A stretch of 27,645 bases of DNA from a virus. Both the position numbers and the translations under genes were made by a program. Position 1 is the first letter of the stretch. Every line of letters begins with the position of its first letter. Of this stretch, positions 1 to 5,559 are shown piece by piece. Where the stretch lies: positions 1 through 27,645 of IMG/VR virus record IMGVR_UViG_3300031951_000982, one strand, 5' to 3'. The notes beneath the pieces are model-generated. The model worked only from the letters and a program-made list of their open reading frames with translations, was not told the DNA's origin and made no database searches.

Positions 1-526
1 ATGCCGCACCTCCGTTGAAGCCGTTCAGTTCGACCCACGATTCCGACTCCGTCCACCTCACCTTAGTCGGCAGTGCAGGATGCTTGAAGGACTCGTGGAC
101 ATAGGCCCAACCGATGAAAATGGTGCGAAGGGTGAAACTGTTCCTGCGCCTGATCGCCCACCTACGAGCGATCTTCTTCGCGTAGTAGGTCTCGGCCATG
201 AGCGTATTTGGTGCATCCATGAAGCCACTCACCATGTAGTCGCAACCTCGCTCGCGTGGAACGCGCAGGGTCGGGCTGATCCTTCCGACCTCGATAATTT
301 GACCATCGCAACAACCCCCAATCAACTGCACCGCATGAGAATTCTCCAGCAGAGATTCGTATTTCGGAGTAGGCGAGAACGACAACTGAGGCCGTTCGAT
401 GTAAAACCTTGCCGACCTCCATCCCTCTTCGTCTAAGTAACGGATCGCCGGTTTGTTTGGACGCGGGATGACGGGCATCCACTTGGTCGAGACGATCCGA
501 TCGCGCAGATATTCAGGGTCGATCAT
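1..526 (-). CDS. Hypothetical early phage protein, 3' end cut by window edge
   Basis: An open frame with no stop runs from an ATG at 524-526 to the left edge, giving at least 175 residues. The start is well supported: a GGGAGGTG ribosome binding site lies about 6 bases upstream, and the ATG overlaps the stop of the preceding gene as ATGA. The product begins MIDPEYLRDRIVSTKWMPVI and contains a 'GGCCDGQIIEV' stretch and many aromatic and basic residues. I see no signal peptide, membrane segment or family I recognise. It is the last visible member of the leftward early operon. Its visible end repeats the same GGAGGTGCGGCAT string found at its own start, so another gene probably begins just outside the window. 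Confidence 0.75.
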   Translation of the reverse strand, partial: MIDPEYLRDRIVSTKWMPVIPRPNKPAIRYLDEEGWRSARFYIERPQLSFSPTPKYESLLENSHAVQLIGGCCDGQIIEVGRISPTLRVPRERGCDYMVSGFMDAPNTLMAETYYAKKIARRWAIRRRNSFTLRTIFIGWAYVHESFKHPALPTKVRWTESESWVELNGFNGGAA

Positions 527-855
527 GCCGCACCTCCCGCCCAGACGCACACGCGCTGCGCGCGCCCGCTCGAGCCGTCGCGCGTCTCACCAGTTGCGAC
601 GATCCGGCCGAGCCTACGAAGGTCGCTGCAACGCTTCCACGCGCTGACAGCGCCGACGATGTCGCCCGCCTCCTCGTCGGTCAGGCCGCGCCCGCCCGCG
701 TCGCGGTACGCCCGCGAGAGCTGCGCGATGATGGTGCTTGTGTCGAGGCTCTGCGCGGCGGCGTGGCTCGTCGCCGGGTCGCTGGCGCGCGCGCGCGTCG
801 GCGCGGCGAACAGGTCGAGCGCGGCGAAGTCGGCGCGCGATTGGTACTCCTTCAC
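523..855 (-). CDS. Small winged-helix-like phage protein
   Basis: This is a 110-residue product. Residues about 25-105 have the layout 'DPATSHAAA', a helical segment, 'GRGLTDEEAGDIVG', then 'SDLRRLGRIVATGETRDGSSGRAQRVCVW'. From memory this resembles small phage proteins with a helix-turn-helix followed by a beta wing, in which ATSH, LTDEE, LRR-G and a terminal V-VW are conserved. A DNA-binding or regulatory role is therefore likely but not shown. It starts in an ATGA overlap with the upstream gene and ends in an ATGA overlap with the downstream one, so its expression is translationally coupled within the operon. Confidence 0.75.
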   Translation of the reverse strand: MKEYQSRADFAALDLFAAPTRARASDPATSHAAAQSLDTSTIIAQLSRAYRDAGGRGLTDEEAGDIVGAVSAWKRCSDLRRLGRIVATGETRDGSSGRAQRVCVWAGGAA

Positions 856-1169
856 GGCTCACCTCCATTCCGCACGGGAACATCGGGCGTGTTCGCGTGC
901 GGCGCGTCGAAGCAGTTCCATCCGCGCTCGGCGGCGATCTCGCGTGCGATGCGGCGAGACTCGCCGTACGAGATCAGTGCATTCGGATTCGCCTCGTGCA
1001 ATCGGTCAATGGCTTCCGACACGCAGAGGTCACGCCGCGCCTCGTCGCGCTCGGCGGTGCGCTGCGCGAGTTCTGCGCGGAGGCGGTCCAACTCATCGGC
1101 GGCTTCGACCCAAATGAAGACCCCGCCAATACGAAGCCTGTTCGCGAGTTCTTTGGTGTAAGCACTCAT
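852..1169 (-). CDS. Small coiled-coil hypothetical protein
   Basis: This is a 105-residue product starting MSAYTKELANRLRIGGVF. The ATG at 1167-1169 is preferred over longer in-frame extensions because it has a GGAGG ribosome binding site and overlaps the previous stop as ATGA. Residues about 22-50 (ADELDRLRAELAQRTAERDE) form a short heptad-patterned coiled coil. The C-terminal half contains 'IAREIAAERGWNCFDAP'. Proteins of this type are common among phage accessory early genes and have no assigned function. No enzyme motif is visible. Confidence 0.75.
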   Translation of the reverse strand: MSAYTKELANRLRIGGVFIWVEAADELDRLRAELAQRTAERDEARRDLCVSEAIDRLHEANPNALISYGESRRIAREIAAERGWNCFDAPHANTPDVPVRNGGEP

Positions 1170-1708
1170 CGCGCCTCCTTCGCACGGCGGATCGCGTCGA
1201 TGGCATCTCCTGCGCTCTCCGCATGCCGCGCCGCAGCCCACGCAGCCGACGCCGCGCAATCCGCCGCATCCTTTGCCGCAGGCCGCGTTGCACACCGCTG
1301 CGCAACCCATGCCGCCGCCTGTGTGCGCTCCTCGCACATCCGCCGCCACGACTCCCCGTGTCCATCGCGGTCCGCTTGCGGCTGGTACGCCTTCAACTCC
1401 CGCCACATCTCCGCGAGCGGGTCGTTCGACTTGACCGCGCACCGCAGCATCGACGCTATCTCCGTCGCGGCCTGCCTCGCCCTGTACTCGGCGTGACTGT
1501 TGCCAGCCTGCCATTCAGGAGTCACATCATCTCGTTCAAAGCGCATCGCCGCATGAACGATCGCGGCGACCTGCTCTTGGTAATCCGCGAGCGGGTCGGG
1601 CTTCTTGAGCGCGGCGAGTTCGGCTGCGAGCGCGTCGCGCTCGACGCGAAGGCGGTCGTTCTCAGTGCGCAGCGCAACGACGATGGCTGGTTCTTTGTAT
1701 TCGCTCAT
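1166..1708 (-). CDS. Coiled-coil, alanine-rich hypothetical protein
   Basis: This is a 180-residue product starting MSEYKEPAIVVALRTENDRL. The start has a GGGGGAGC ribosome binding site and overlaps the preceding stop as ATGA. Residues 10-40 are heptad-like (RTENDRLRVERDALAAELAA). Residues about 120-175 are alanine- and arginine-rich with several Cys. The N-terminus resembles that of the next gene (MSAYTKEL...ADELDRLRAELA), so the two may be distant paralogues or share a mixed coiled-coil module. I can suggest no function. It belongs to the leftward early operon. Confidence 0.7.
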   Translation of the reverse strand: MSEYKEPAIVVALRTENDRLRVERDALAAELAALKKPDPLADYQEQVAAIVHAAMRFERDDVTPEWQAGNSHAEYRARQAATEIASMLRCAVKSNDPLAEMWRELKAYQPQADRDGHGESWRRMCEERTQAAAWVAQRCATRPAAKDAADCAASAAWAAARHAESAGDAIDAIRRAKEAR

Positions 1709-1836
1709 CGCTCCCCCTTCCGGCGGTCGCCGTCGATCTCGTCCAGCTCCCACACCACGCGGCGCGCGAGCATGATGCACACGACGAGCAGCGCGGTCGC
1801 GCTGGCCATCACGAAGTAGTCAGTCCAGGTTGTCAT
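1705..1836 (-). CDS. 43-residue single-pass membrane protein
   Basis: The start ATG at 1834-1836 follows an AAGGAAACGG ribosome binding site. The product begins MTTWTDYFVMASATALLVVC. One hydrophobic segment (residues about 8-27) is followed by basic residues and an acidic-basic tail (WELDEIDGDRRKGER). It ends in an ATGA overlap with the next gene. Longer in-frame extensions exist, but they lack a ribosome binding site and would run over the upstream gene. The function is unknown; it lies next to another tiny membrane protein gene. Confidence 0.65.
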   Translation of the reverse strand: MTTWTDYFVMASATALLVVCIMLARRVVWELDEIDGDRRKGER

Positions 1837-1849
1837 TGTCCGTTTCCTT

Positions 1850-1863
1850 GCGGCTCCTGCCGC
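1850..1863 (-). promoter_or_regulatory. Leader hairpin GCGGC-AGGA-GCCGC upstream of the 43-residue gene
   Basis: A perfect 5-bp inverted repeat with an AGGA loop lies 14-27 bases upstream of the start at 1836. The same 14 bases occur at 3688-3701, at a similar distance from another start. A Shine-Dalgarno-like AGGA shown in a hairpin loop could be a binding site for a translational regulator. The structure is seen in the sequence; the role is inferred. Confidence 0.45.
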
Positions 1864-1865
1864 AG

Positions 1866-1988
1866 TTAGAACACCCTGCCGAGAATGTATCCGATCAGAT
1901 ACAGGTTGAGGCCGAGGCTGACCGCGAGCGCGGCGCACGCGCGACGCGTCCGTACCCGCGCCTCCTCGACGATGATCCACTCATCCAT
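1866..1988 (-). CDS. 40-residue single-pass membrane protein
   Basis: The product starts MDEWIIVEEARVRTRRACAA and continues with 'LAVSLGLNLYLIGYILGRVF'. Residues about 17-38 form one hydrophobic helix after an amphipathic, basic N-terminal segment, so a single membrane pass is likely. An AGGGG ribosome binding site lies about 8 bases before the ATG, which overlaps the end of the CsrA-like gene by 8 bases. Such tiny membrane proteins in early operons may act in host takeover or superinfection exclusion, but nothing here proves it. Confidence 0.6.
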   Translation of the reverse strand: MDEWIIVEEARVRTRRACAALAVSLGLNLYLIGYILGRVF

Positions 1989-2208
1989 TTGGCGAACCCC
2001 TGACGCGCTCGATGCGCATCGACTTGCGCGCCGTGATCGCCACGCGGGCGCGACCGCCCTTCGCGCGCATGATGCACACGCGCGCGAGCGGCGCGCCGCT
2101 GGCGTCGAGAATCCACGCCTCTTGCTTCTCTGGCATCGTGACGACAAGCGTCGTCATCGTCTCGCCGTTGACGAGGTCTGTGACTCTCGGAGCAGTATCG
2201 GATGTCAT
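1981..2208 (-). CDS. CsrA-like RNA-binding protein (putative)
   Basis: This is a 75-residue product. Residues about 40-70 read 'LARVCIMRAKGGRARVAITA' followed by 'RKSMRIERVR'. This aligns without gaps to the core of CsrA (V-T-V-L-x-V-K-G-x-x-V-R-I-G-V-x-A-P-K...V-H-R). It keeps the K-G-G turn, the V-R-I-like strand, the A-x-K and an Arg at the place of CsrA Arg44. The N-terminal strand 'LVVTMPEKQEAWIL' fits less well and would need a two-residue insertion. CsrA binds GGA motifs near ribosome binding sites. The start has a GGGGGA ribosome binding site and an ATGA overlap with the upstream gene; an internal ATG at 2155-2157 (MTTLVVT) is an alternative. Assignment is by eye only. Confidence 0.5.
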   Translation of the reverse strand: MTSDTAPRVTDLVNGETMTTLVVTMPEKQEAWILDASGAPLARVCIMRAKGGRARVAITARKSMRIERVRGSPNG

Positions 2209-2465
2209 CGAATCCCCCGATCTGAATCCATCGCGTCGGCTTTCGCCGGCGCGACGGGCACAGCGGGCGCGGAAACAAGACAAGACGCGCCAGCCTTCTC
2301 GCGTCCGTGCGAGTTCGCGCGGATCCTAGCACACTCGCCGTGCTTCGTGTCGCGCTCGACGAGGTAGGAGATCGCGGCGATCTCGTCCACGGTCGTCGGC
2401 ACGATGCGCGCGACGATCGACCGAATGCCGAGACGCACCGATTGGCTGTAATAGGGGGACTTCAT
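2205..2465 (-). CDS. Hypothetical early protein, 86 residues
   Basis: The product starts MKSPYYSQSVRLGIRSIVAR. The ATG has an AAGGATC ribosome binding site and overlaps the previous stop as ATGA. Its own stop overlaps the CsrA-like gene start. The first half is a possible helix-rich segment ('TTVDEIAAISYLVERD'); the second half is low-complexity and rich in Ala, Pro and Val. I recognise no family. The tight coupling on both sides supports a real gene. Confidence 0.65.
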   Translation of the reverse strand: MKSPYYSQSVRLGIRSIVARIVPTTVDEIAAISYLVERDTKHGECARIRANSHGREKAGASCLVSAPAVPVAPAKADAMDSDRGIR

Positions 2466-2818
2466 CGTTGATCCTTGTCGTCGTCGTACCACCGAGCCCG
2501 TTCGTCGAGGTGGCGGATCACCATCTCTCGGACGGCAAGGCGACCAGCCCGCGTTCCATTGAAGAAGCTGCGGACTTCCTCGCGCACAGCCTCGTCCATC
2601 GCCTGCTTGACTTCCACATTCAGAATTGCCTTGAGGTTTTCCTCGGAGCAGTAGGCCTCGACGGCCTGCTGAACCATAAAGTCCATTTTCAAAGCCTCCT
2701 CCGAGAGGTGCCTCAGCATGGTGCTCTTCATGAAGTCAACCTGAAGTTTGATGATGGGGGTCGACATGAGCTGGCTGGAGTGCATTTCAGCGAATCCGCG
2801 TTGATTGTGCGTGCTCAT
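2462..2818 (-). CDS. Helical hypothetical early protein, 118 residues
   Basis: The product starts MSTHNQRGFAEMHSSQLMST and is predicted to be almost wholly helical from its composition (charged, Leu/Met-rich). It includes 'EEVRSFFNGTRAGRLAVREM' and an acidic-basic tail. The ATG overlaps the Gp157-like gene stop as ATGA and has a GAGGATC ribosome binding site. Base use is somewhat less GC-rich than its neighbours. No catalytic motif is visible. Confidence 0.7.
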   Translation of the reverse strand: MSTHNQRGFAEMHSSQLMSTPIIKLQVDFMKSTMLRHLSEEALKMDFMVQQAVEAYCSEENLKAILNVEVKQAMDEAVREEVRSFFNGTRAGRLAVREMVIRHLDERARWYDDDKDQR

Positions 2819-3333
2819 CGGATGCTGATCCTCGTTCCGCGCTCCATGAGCGATGCGAACTCAAGCACCTCGCCAGAGTCGAGCCGCGCGCGAATCGCGT
2901 CCTTGTCGGCGCTCGCGGTCGTCTCGACGCGCACGGCCCAGCCGGGCAGATCCTCGACGCCGCAGCGGATGTCGAGCGGAGCCTTGCCGCCGTTCTTCGC
3001 GAGCGAGACGGTGAACCGATCGGTCTCGACCTTGCCGAGCTTGCGCTGTTCCCACACGAACCGCAGCCGCTCGCGCAGCGCGTCGGCGGTGCGCTCGTCG
3101 GCCTTCGCGCGGTCGGCGAGCCGCTTGGCCTCAGCCTTGCGCGCCGCCGCCCTGGCGTCGATCTCGGCGATGAGCGCGCAGTAGGCGTCCACCTTGCCGT
3201 TGAGGTTGTTGGTCAGTTCAGCCTCGAACGCGTTGAACGCGGCCTCGGCCTCGGGCGTGATTTCGCCGCCCGTTTCGGCGAGCAGCGCGTCGAGCGCCGC
3301 CATGTCGTCAGCAATCTGGTAGATGGTTGGCAT
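2815..3333 (-). CDS. Siphovirus Gp157-family protein
   Basis: This is a 172-residue product beginning MPTIYQIADDMAALDALLAE. It has the layout of the Gp157 family: an N-terminal 'IYQIADD' helix, an acidic stretch (GEITPEAEAAFNAFEAEL), a long coiled coil from about 40 to 90 with 'ARKAEAKRLADRAKADERTA', then 'GKVETDRFTVSLAKNGGKAP' with the conserved FTVS-KN strand and a VEDLP segment. Family members are early phage proteins, some linked to phage resistance, and often lie near recombination genes. The biochemical role is not settled. The ATG at 3331-3333 has an AGAGGAT ribosome binding site; longer upstream frames lack support. Confidence 0.85.
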   Translation of the reverse strand: MPTIYQIADDMAALDALLAETGGEITPEAEAAFNAFEAELTNNLNGKVDAYCALIAEIDARAAARKAEAKRLADRAKADERTADALRERLRFVWEQRKLGKVETDRFTVSLAKNGGKAPLDIRCGVEDLPGWAVRVETTASADKDAIRARLDSGEVLEFASLMERGTRISIR

Positions 3334-3360
3334 TTGATCCTCTGTGTTCTGTTGGGTGTT

Positions 3361-3395
3361 GCGCCGCCGGCGGCGTATCCCACCGCCGGCGGCGC
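3361..3395. repeat. 13-bp GC-rich inverted repeat between early genes
   Basis: A perfect 13-bp inverted repeat (GCGCCGCCGGCGG, 9-base loop, mirrored arm) lies between the 86-residue gene and the Gp157-like gene. One more pair is possible at the base. The minus-strand transcript has no U run after it, so it is not a standard intrinsic terminator. It may be an attenuator, a processing site or an mRNA-stabilising hairpin. Confidence 0.6.
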
Positions 3396-3410
3396 ACGGA
3401 GCCACGCGGC

Positions 3411-3671
3411 TCAGTTCTGTTGGTTGTTCGGGGTGCGCGCGACGAGCGTGAGCCGCCATAGCATCGAGTCGTCGGAACTGCTGGCAGACCACCCCCACGC
3501 TTCGACGGCGGGTCGGCCATCGCTGCGGATGACTTCCTCGATGTCGCACGGCTCGCCAGCGTCGGCGGCGATGCGCTCGACCTCGGCGGTGGCTGCGGTC
3601 AGGTCGGCGACCTCGACGGTCACGATCTCGTCCTGCTGGCGGCTGCGGGTGATGGCGGCTTCGATGGTCAT
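3411..3671 (-). CDS. Hypothetical early protein, 86 residues
   Basis: The product starts MTIEAAITRSRQQDEIVTVE. It is mixed alpha/beta in appearance, with an acidic middle (TAEVERIAADAGEPCDIEEV) and a C-terminal part with 'WGWSASSSDD' and 'WRLTLVARTP'. It is the first gene after the regulatory spacer 3672-3844, so it probably opens a transcription unit. The start is preceded by the AGGA-loop hairpin leader that also occurs upstream of the 43-residue membrane protein gene. The function is unknown. Confidence 0.65.
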   Translation of the reverse strand: MTIEAAITRSRQQDEIVTVEVADLTAATAEVERIAADAGEPCDIEEVIRSDGRPAVEAWGWSASSSDDSMLWRLTLVARTPNNQQN

Positions 3672-3844
3672 GGCTGTTCCGTTTCTCGCGGCTCCTGCCG
3701 CGTGTGTGTGCCGCGCTCCATGCGCGACGAGATGAGTCTATACCATGTTTCGGCTCAAATCCACCAAAGCATGAGCGATTCCGCAATTTCCTAGAAGTTT
3801 CTAGTTATCCGCCTATGCATAGTCGGACTGCATATGCAAACCGC
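3672..3844 (-). promoter_or_regulatory. Probable leftward promoter/operator region
   Basis: This 173-base spacer is clearly more AT-rich than its surroundings and holds no convincing gene. It contains a perfect inverted repeat CTAGAA-GT-TTCTAG (3791-3804), a TATGCATA palindrome (3814-3821) and TGCATATGCA (3830-3839), plus a possible -10 box TATAGA on the minus strand (3742-3737). No good -35 sits at the ideal distance, which fits a regulated promoter. The hairpin leader at 3688-3701 is inside it. Confidence 0.5.
3688..3701 (-). promoter_or_regulatory. Second copy of the AGGA-loop leader hairpin
   Basis: GCGGC-AGGA-GCCGC lies 17-30 bases before the start at 3671. It is identical to 1850-1863 over 14 bases, and the similarity continues into the following bases (AAACGG just downstream in both). 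This is a candidate shared translational control element. Confidence 0.45.
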
Positions 3845-4522
3845 CTACAATCGCGTCTGAGCCGTCCGAGCGCCAGACCCTACCGAGACCCTACCCGACA
3901 GCGAGGACGCCTCTCGCTGCCAGCCCGTCCGCGCCGACAGTGCGAGGCGGATCAGCTGGTCGCGGAACTCAATGGGGGTCGCGTTGGCCTCGCGCCTTGA
4001 GAGGGTCGGCTTGTTCCGATCCTTCCCCCTCTGATCGTGAAATCCGACTTGATGCGTTCCCTTTGGTCGTTCCCACCGAAGGTCGAACGGCGCGGCCTTG
4101 CCCGTGAAGTACAGCCATGTCGCCTTTGATGCTCTGTGGCCATACGCGCTCTGCCAGACCTCGCAAACCCACCCGTCGCCATCTCGAGACCATCCGATTC
4201 CCTCAGGCTTCCGCAAGCCGTGCGCCGCCCACGCGCGCGTCTTTGCAGGATGCTCGAGCACGCCTCCGCATCGACGCACCGAAGCAAGCGCTGAAGCGAA
4301 GCAGCCGTTGTCGTTGCCGGGTCGATTGTGTTCGCCGCCCCACCTAGCAAAGTTCACCGCTGCCAGCGCGCCCCACAACTGACAAGGGGGATGCGCGATC
4401 ACTGGTAGGTCGTCGCGATAGTTCCGCGCGTCCCTCTCAATCGGCCAGAGATCGACAAAGTCAAGGGAGGAGTAGCAGCCGTCGCTTTGGACAAACAGGG
4501 AAGCGATTGTCTTGGATCTCAT
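3845..4522 (-). CDS. Cytosine-methyltransferase-like PPCQ protein (putative DNA modification)
   Basis: This is a 225-residue product. Residues 41-50 read VIAHPPCQLW, so a PPCQ motif (Cys47) resembles motif IV of DNA cytosine-C5 methyltransferases. 'GGVLEHPAKTRAW' (around residue 85) takes the place where those enzymes have their ENV motif, and 'YGHRASKATWLYFTG' follows. I recall short phage and proteobacterial proteins of this exact layout, usually left unannotated. No clear SAM-binding F-x-G-x-G motif is visible at the N-terminus ('MRSKTIASLFVQSDGCYSSL'). It could be a methyltransferase relative or another nucleotide- or DNA-modifying enzyme. The start overlaps the upstream stop as ATGA; GAGGTAG upstream is a weak ribosome binding site. 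Confidence 0.55.
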   Translation of the reverse strand: MRSKTIASLFVQSDGCYSSLDFVDLWPIERDARNYRDDLPVIAHPPCQLWGALAAVNFARWGGEHNRPGNDNGCFASALASVRRCGGVLEHPAKTRAWAAHGLRKPEGIGWSRDGDGWVCEVWQSAYGHRASKATWLYFTGKAAPFDLRWERPKGTHQVGFHDQRGKDRNKPTLSRREANATPIEFRDQLIRLALSARTGWQREASSLSGRVSVGSGARTAQTRL

Positions 4523-5184
4523 CCCAAGGCTACCTCGCTCGCAGGCATCATCCCCCTCGCGGCCAGCCCGTTCGCTCCGTAGGCGCGCCACCACTCGCGC
4601 GCGGGCAGGGGGTTCAACGGGCGCGTCGGGTCGTCGACCCAGCGCCCCGCCTCGTCCCTGACCTGTTCGTAGTAGCCCGCTTCGGTCGGCGCGGCGCGCA
4701 CCCGGTCGAGCAGGATGTCGGCGACGGCCATGTACCACGGCATAAGCCAGGTCTCGGGCTGCGCGGGCGGGCGCGGCGCGCCCCAGAGGATCAGCTGATC
4801 GACGATCTCGCCGACGAGTAGCGGGTTCGCCGTCAGCACGGTTCGGCGGTCGCGCTCGCGCTCCTCGCGAATCGCGGCGAACTGGGCGGCGTCGCGCGCC
4901 GCCTTCAGGTCGAACTCGCGCTGGTGCTTCTCGCGATCGACGAGGACGACAGTCGGCTTGCCGGCGGGCTGCGCCTCGTACGCGCGCATAAACTTCCCGG
5001 GAATGAACCGCCGCGTCGGCCCGCCGTCCATGACGGCGTACTGGTTCAGCGCCGCCATCGCGCGCGTGAAGTCGAAGTTTTTCGCCTCGCGCATCCACAG
5101 CCGCGTGATCTCGTCGTCATCGTCGCCGCCGCGAAAGAGCTGCTTCGCGCGCGCGCGCAGTTGTGCTAGTTCGTCTTGTGTCAT
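4519..5184 (-). CDS. Putative phage helicase loader / replication protein
   Basis: This is a 221-residue product starting MTQDELAQLRARAKQLFRGG. Residues about 25-70 contain 'ITRLWMREAKNFDFTRAMAA' and 'RFIPGKFMRAYEA', with the pattern L-W...L-x-x-F-x-F...A-x-x-A-L...F-x-P-x-x-F. This resembles the N-terminal domain of G39P-like helicase loaders ('W...L.d...e.v..Al..y.....fpPti.ei'). The C-terminal part has 'PTRPLNPLPAREWWRAYGAN'. No ATPase motif is present. An AAAGGTG ribosome binding site precedes the ATG. It is the first gene leftward of the 5185-5433 spacer. The replication role is an inference from the weak family pattern and position. Confidence 0.45.
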   Translation of the reverse strand: MTQDELAQLRARAKQLFRGGDDDDEITRLWMREAKNFDFTRAMAALNQYAVMDGGPTRRFIPGKFMRAYEAQPAGKPTVVLVDREKHQREFDLKAARDAAQFAAIREERERDRRTVLTANPLLVGEIVDQLILWGAPRPPAQPETWLMPWYMAVADILLDRVRAAPTEAGYYEQVRDEAGRWVDDPTRPLNPLPAREWWRAYGANGLAARGMMPASEVALG

Positions 5185-5433
5185 TTGCACCTTTCGAGGA
5201 CTACACAGACACACACATATGTGTGTGTGTCAGGAGTCAATGTGCTTTCGCTGTTTCGGGAACGCACCGCGCGTTCGGTCACTGAGTGACGGGAGGGGGT
5301 TTTAGGGGGAGGGGATTCGGCTTGTCAATGGGGGTGCGCCGTGCATTTTTCGATTATTCAGCAGATCGCTGCATATGCAGTCGGCGCGGAATCGGATCGT
5401 GCGCGAGCCGATCTAAGGCGCGGAGGCGCGCGC
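5185..5433. promoter_or_regulatory. Divergent intergenic region with palindromes
   Basis: This 249-base non-coding spacer lies between the leftward loader gene and the small rightward gene at 5434. It holds a 20-bp perfect palindrome of alternating AC/GT around CATATG (5209-5228), an imperfect TCACTGAGTGA element (5279-5289), a purine-rich G tract (5290-5313) and a perfect 12-bp palindrome CTGCATATGCAG (5369-5380). The last matches the element in 3672-3844. No clear sigma70-type promoter stands out. A bidirectional control region, or an origin next to replication genes, are both possible. Confidence 0.5.
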
Positions 5434-5559
5434 ATGACCGAAGACCTAGAGGGGCTGTACGCGGTGGCTCAGGAGTTCGTCCGCACCTACGACGAGGCGG
5501 CGGAACGAAAGCGGCGCGCCAGCCTGAGCCGGCGCGCCGCCAATTGGGGGAGCGGATGA
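5434..5559 (+). CDS. 41-residue rightward hypothetical protein
   Basis: The product starts MTEDLEGLYAVAQEFVRTYD, followed by a basic helical tail (EAAERKRRASLSRRAANWGS). The ATG has a GGAGG ribosome binding site 7 bases upstream, which supports this start over the in-frame GTG at 5341. It is one of only two rightward genes. Its TGA stop abuts the stop of the leftward gene 5560-5952. Position next to the CTGCATATGCAG palindrome suggests a regulated small protein. It is likely helical and may be a regulatory peptide. Confidence 0.55.
   Translation: MTEDLEGLYAVAQEFVRTYDEAAERKRRASLSRRAANWGSG

Noticed and set aside
852-1514. A 220-residue minus-strand frame with a Gly/Cys-rich N-terminal half that looks like a metal-binding protein
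   Set aside because: The Gly/Cys-rich part is an out-of-frame reading of the 1166-1708 gene. The true start is the ATG at 1169, with a GGAGG site and ATGA overlap.
3845-5098. Extension of the PPCQ protein to 417 residues
   Set aside because: The added N-terminal part overlaps the loader gene in another frame and is Arg/Ala-rich noise. The start at 4522 with ATGA overlap is better.
5209-5228. AC/GT palindrome as part of a CRISPR array or attachment site
   Set aside because: There is no repeat-spacer series, no second copy, and no integrase in the window.
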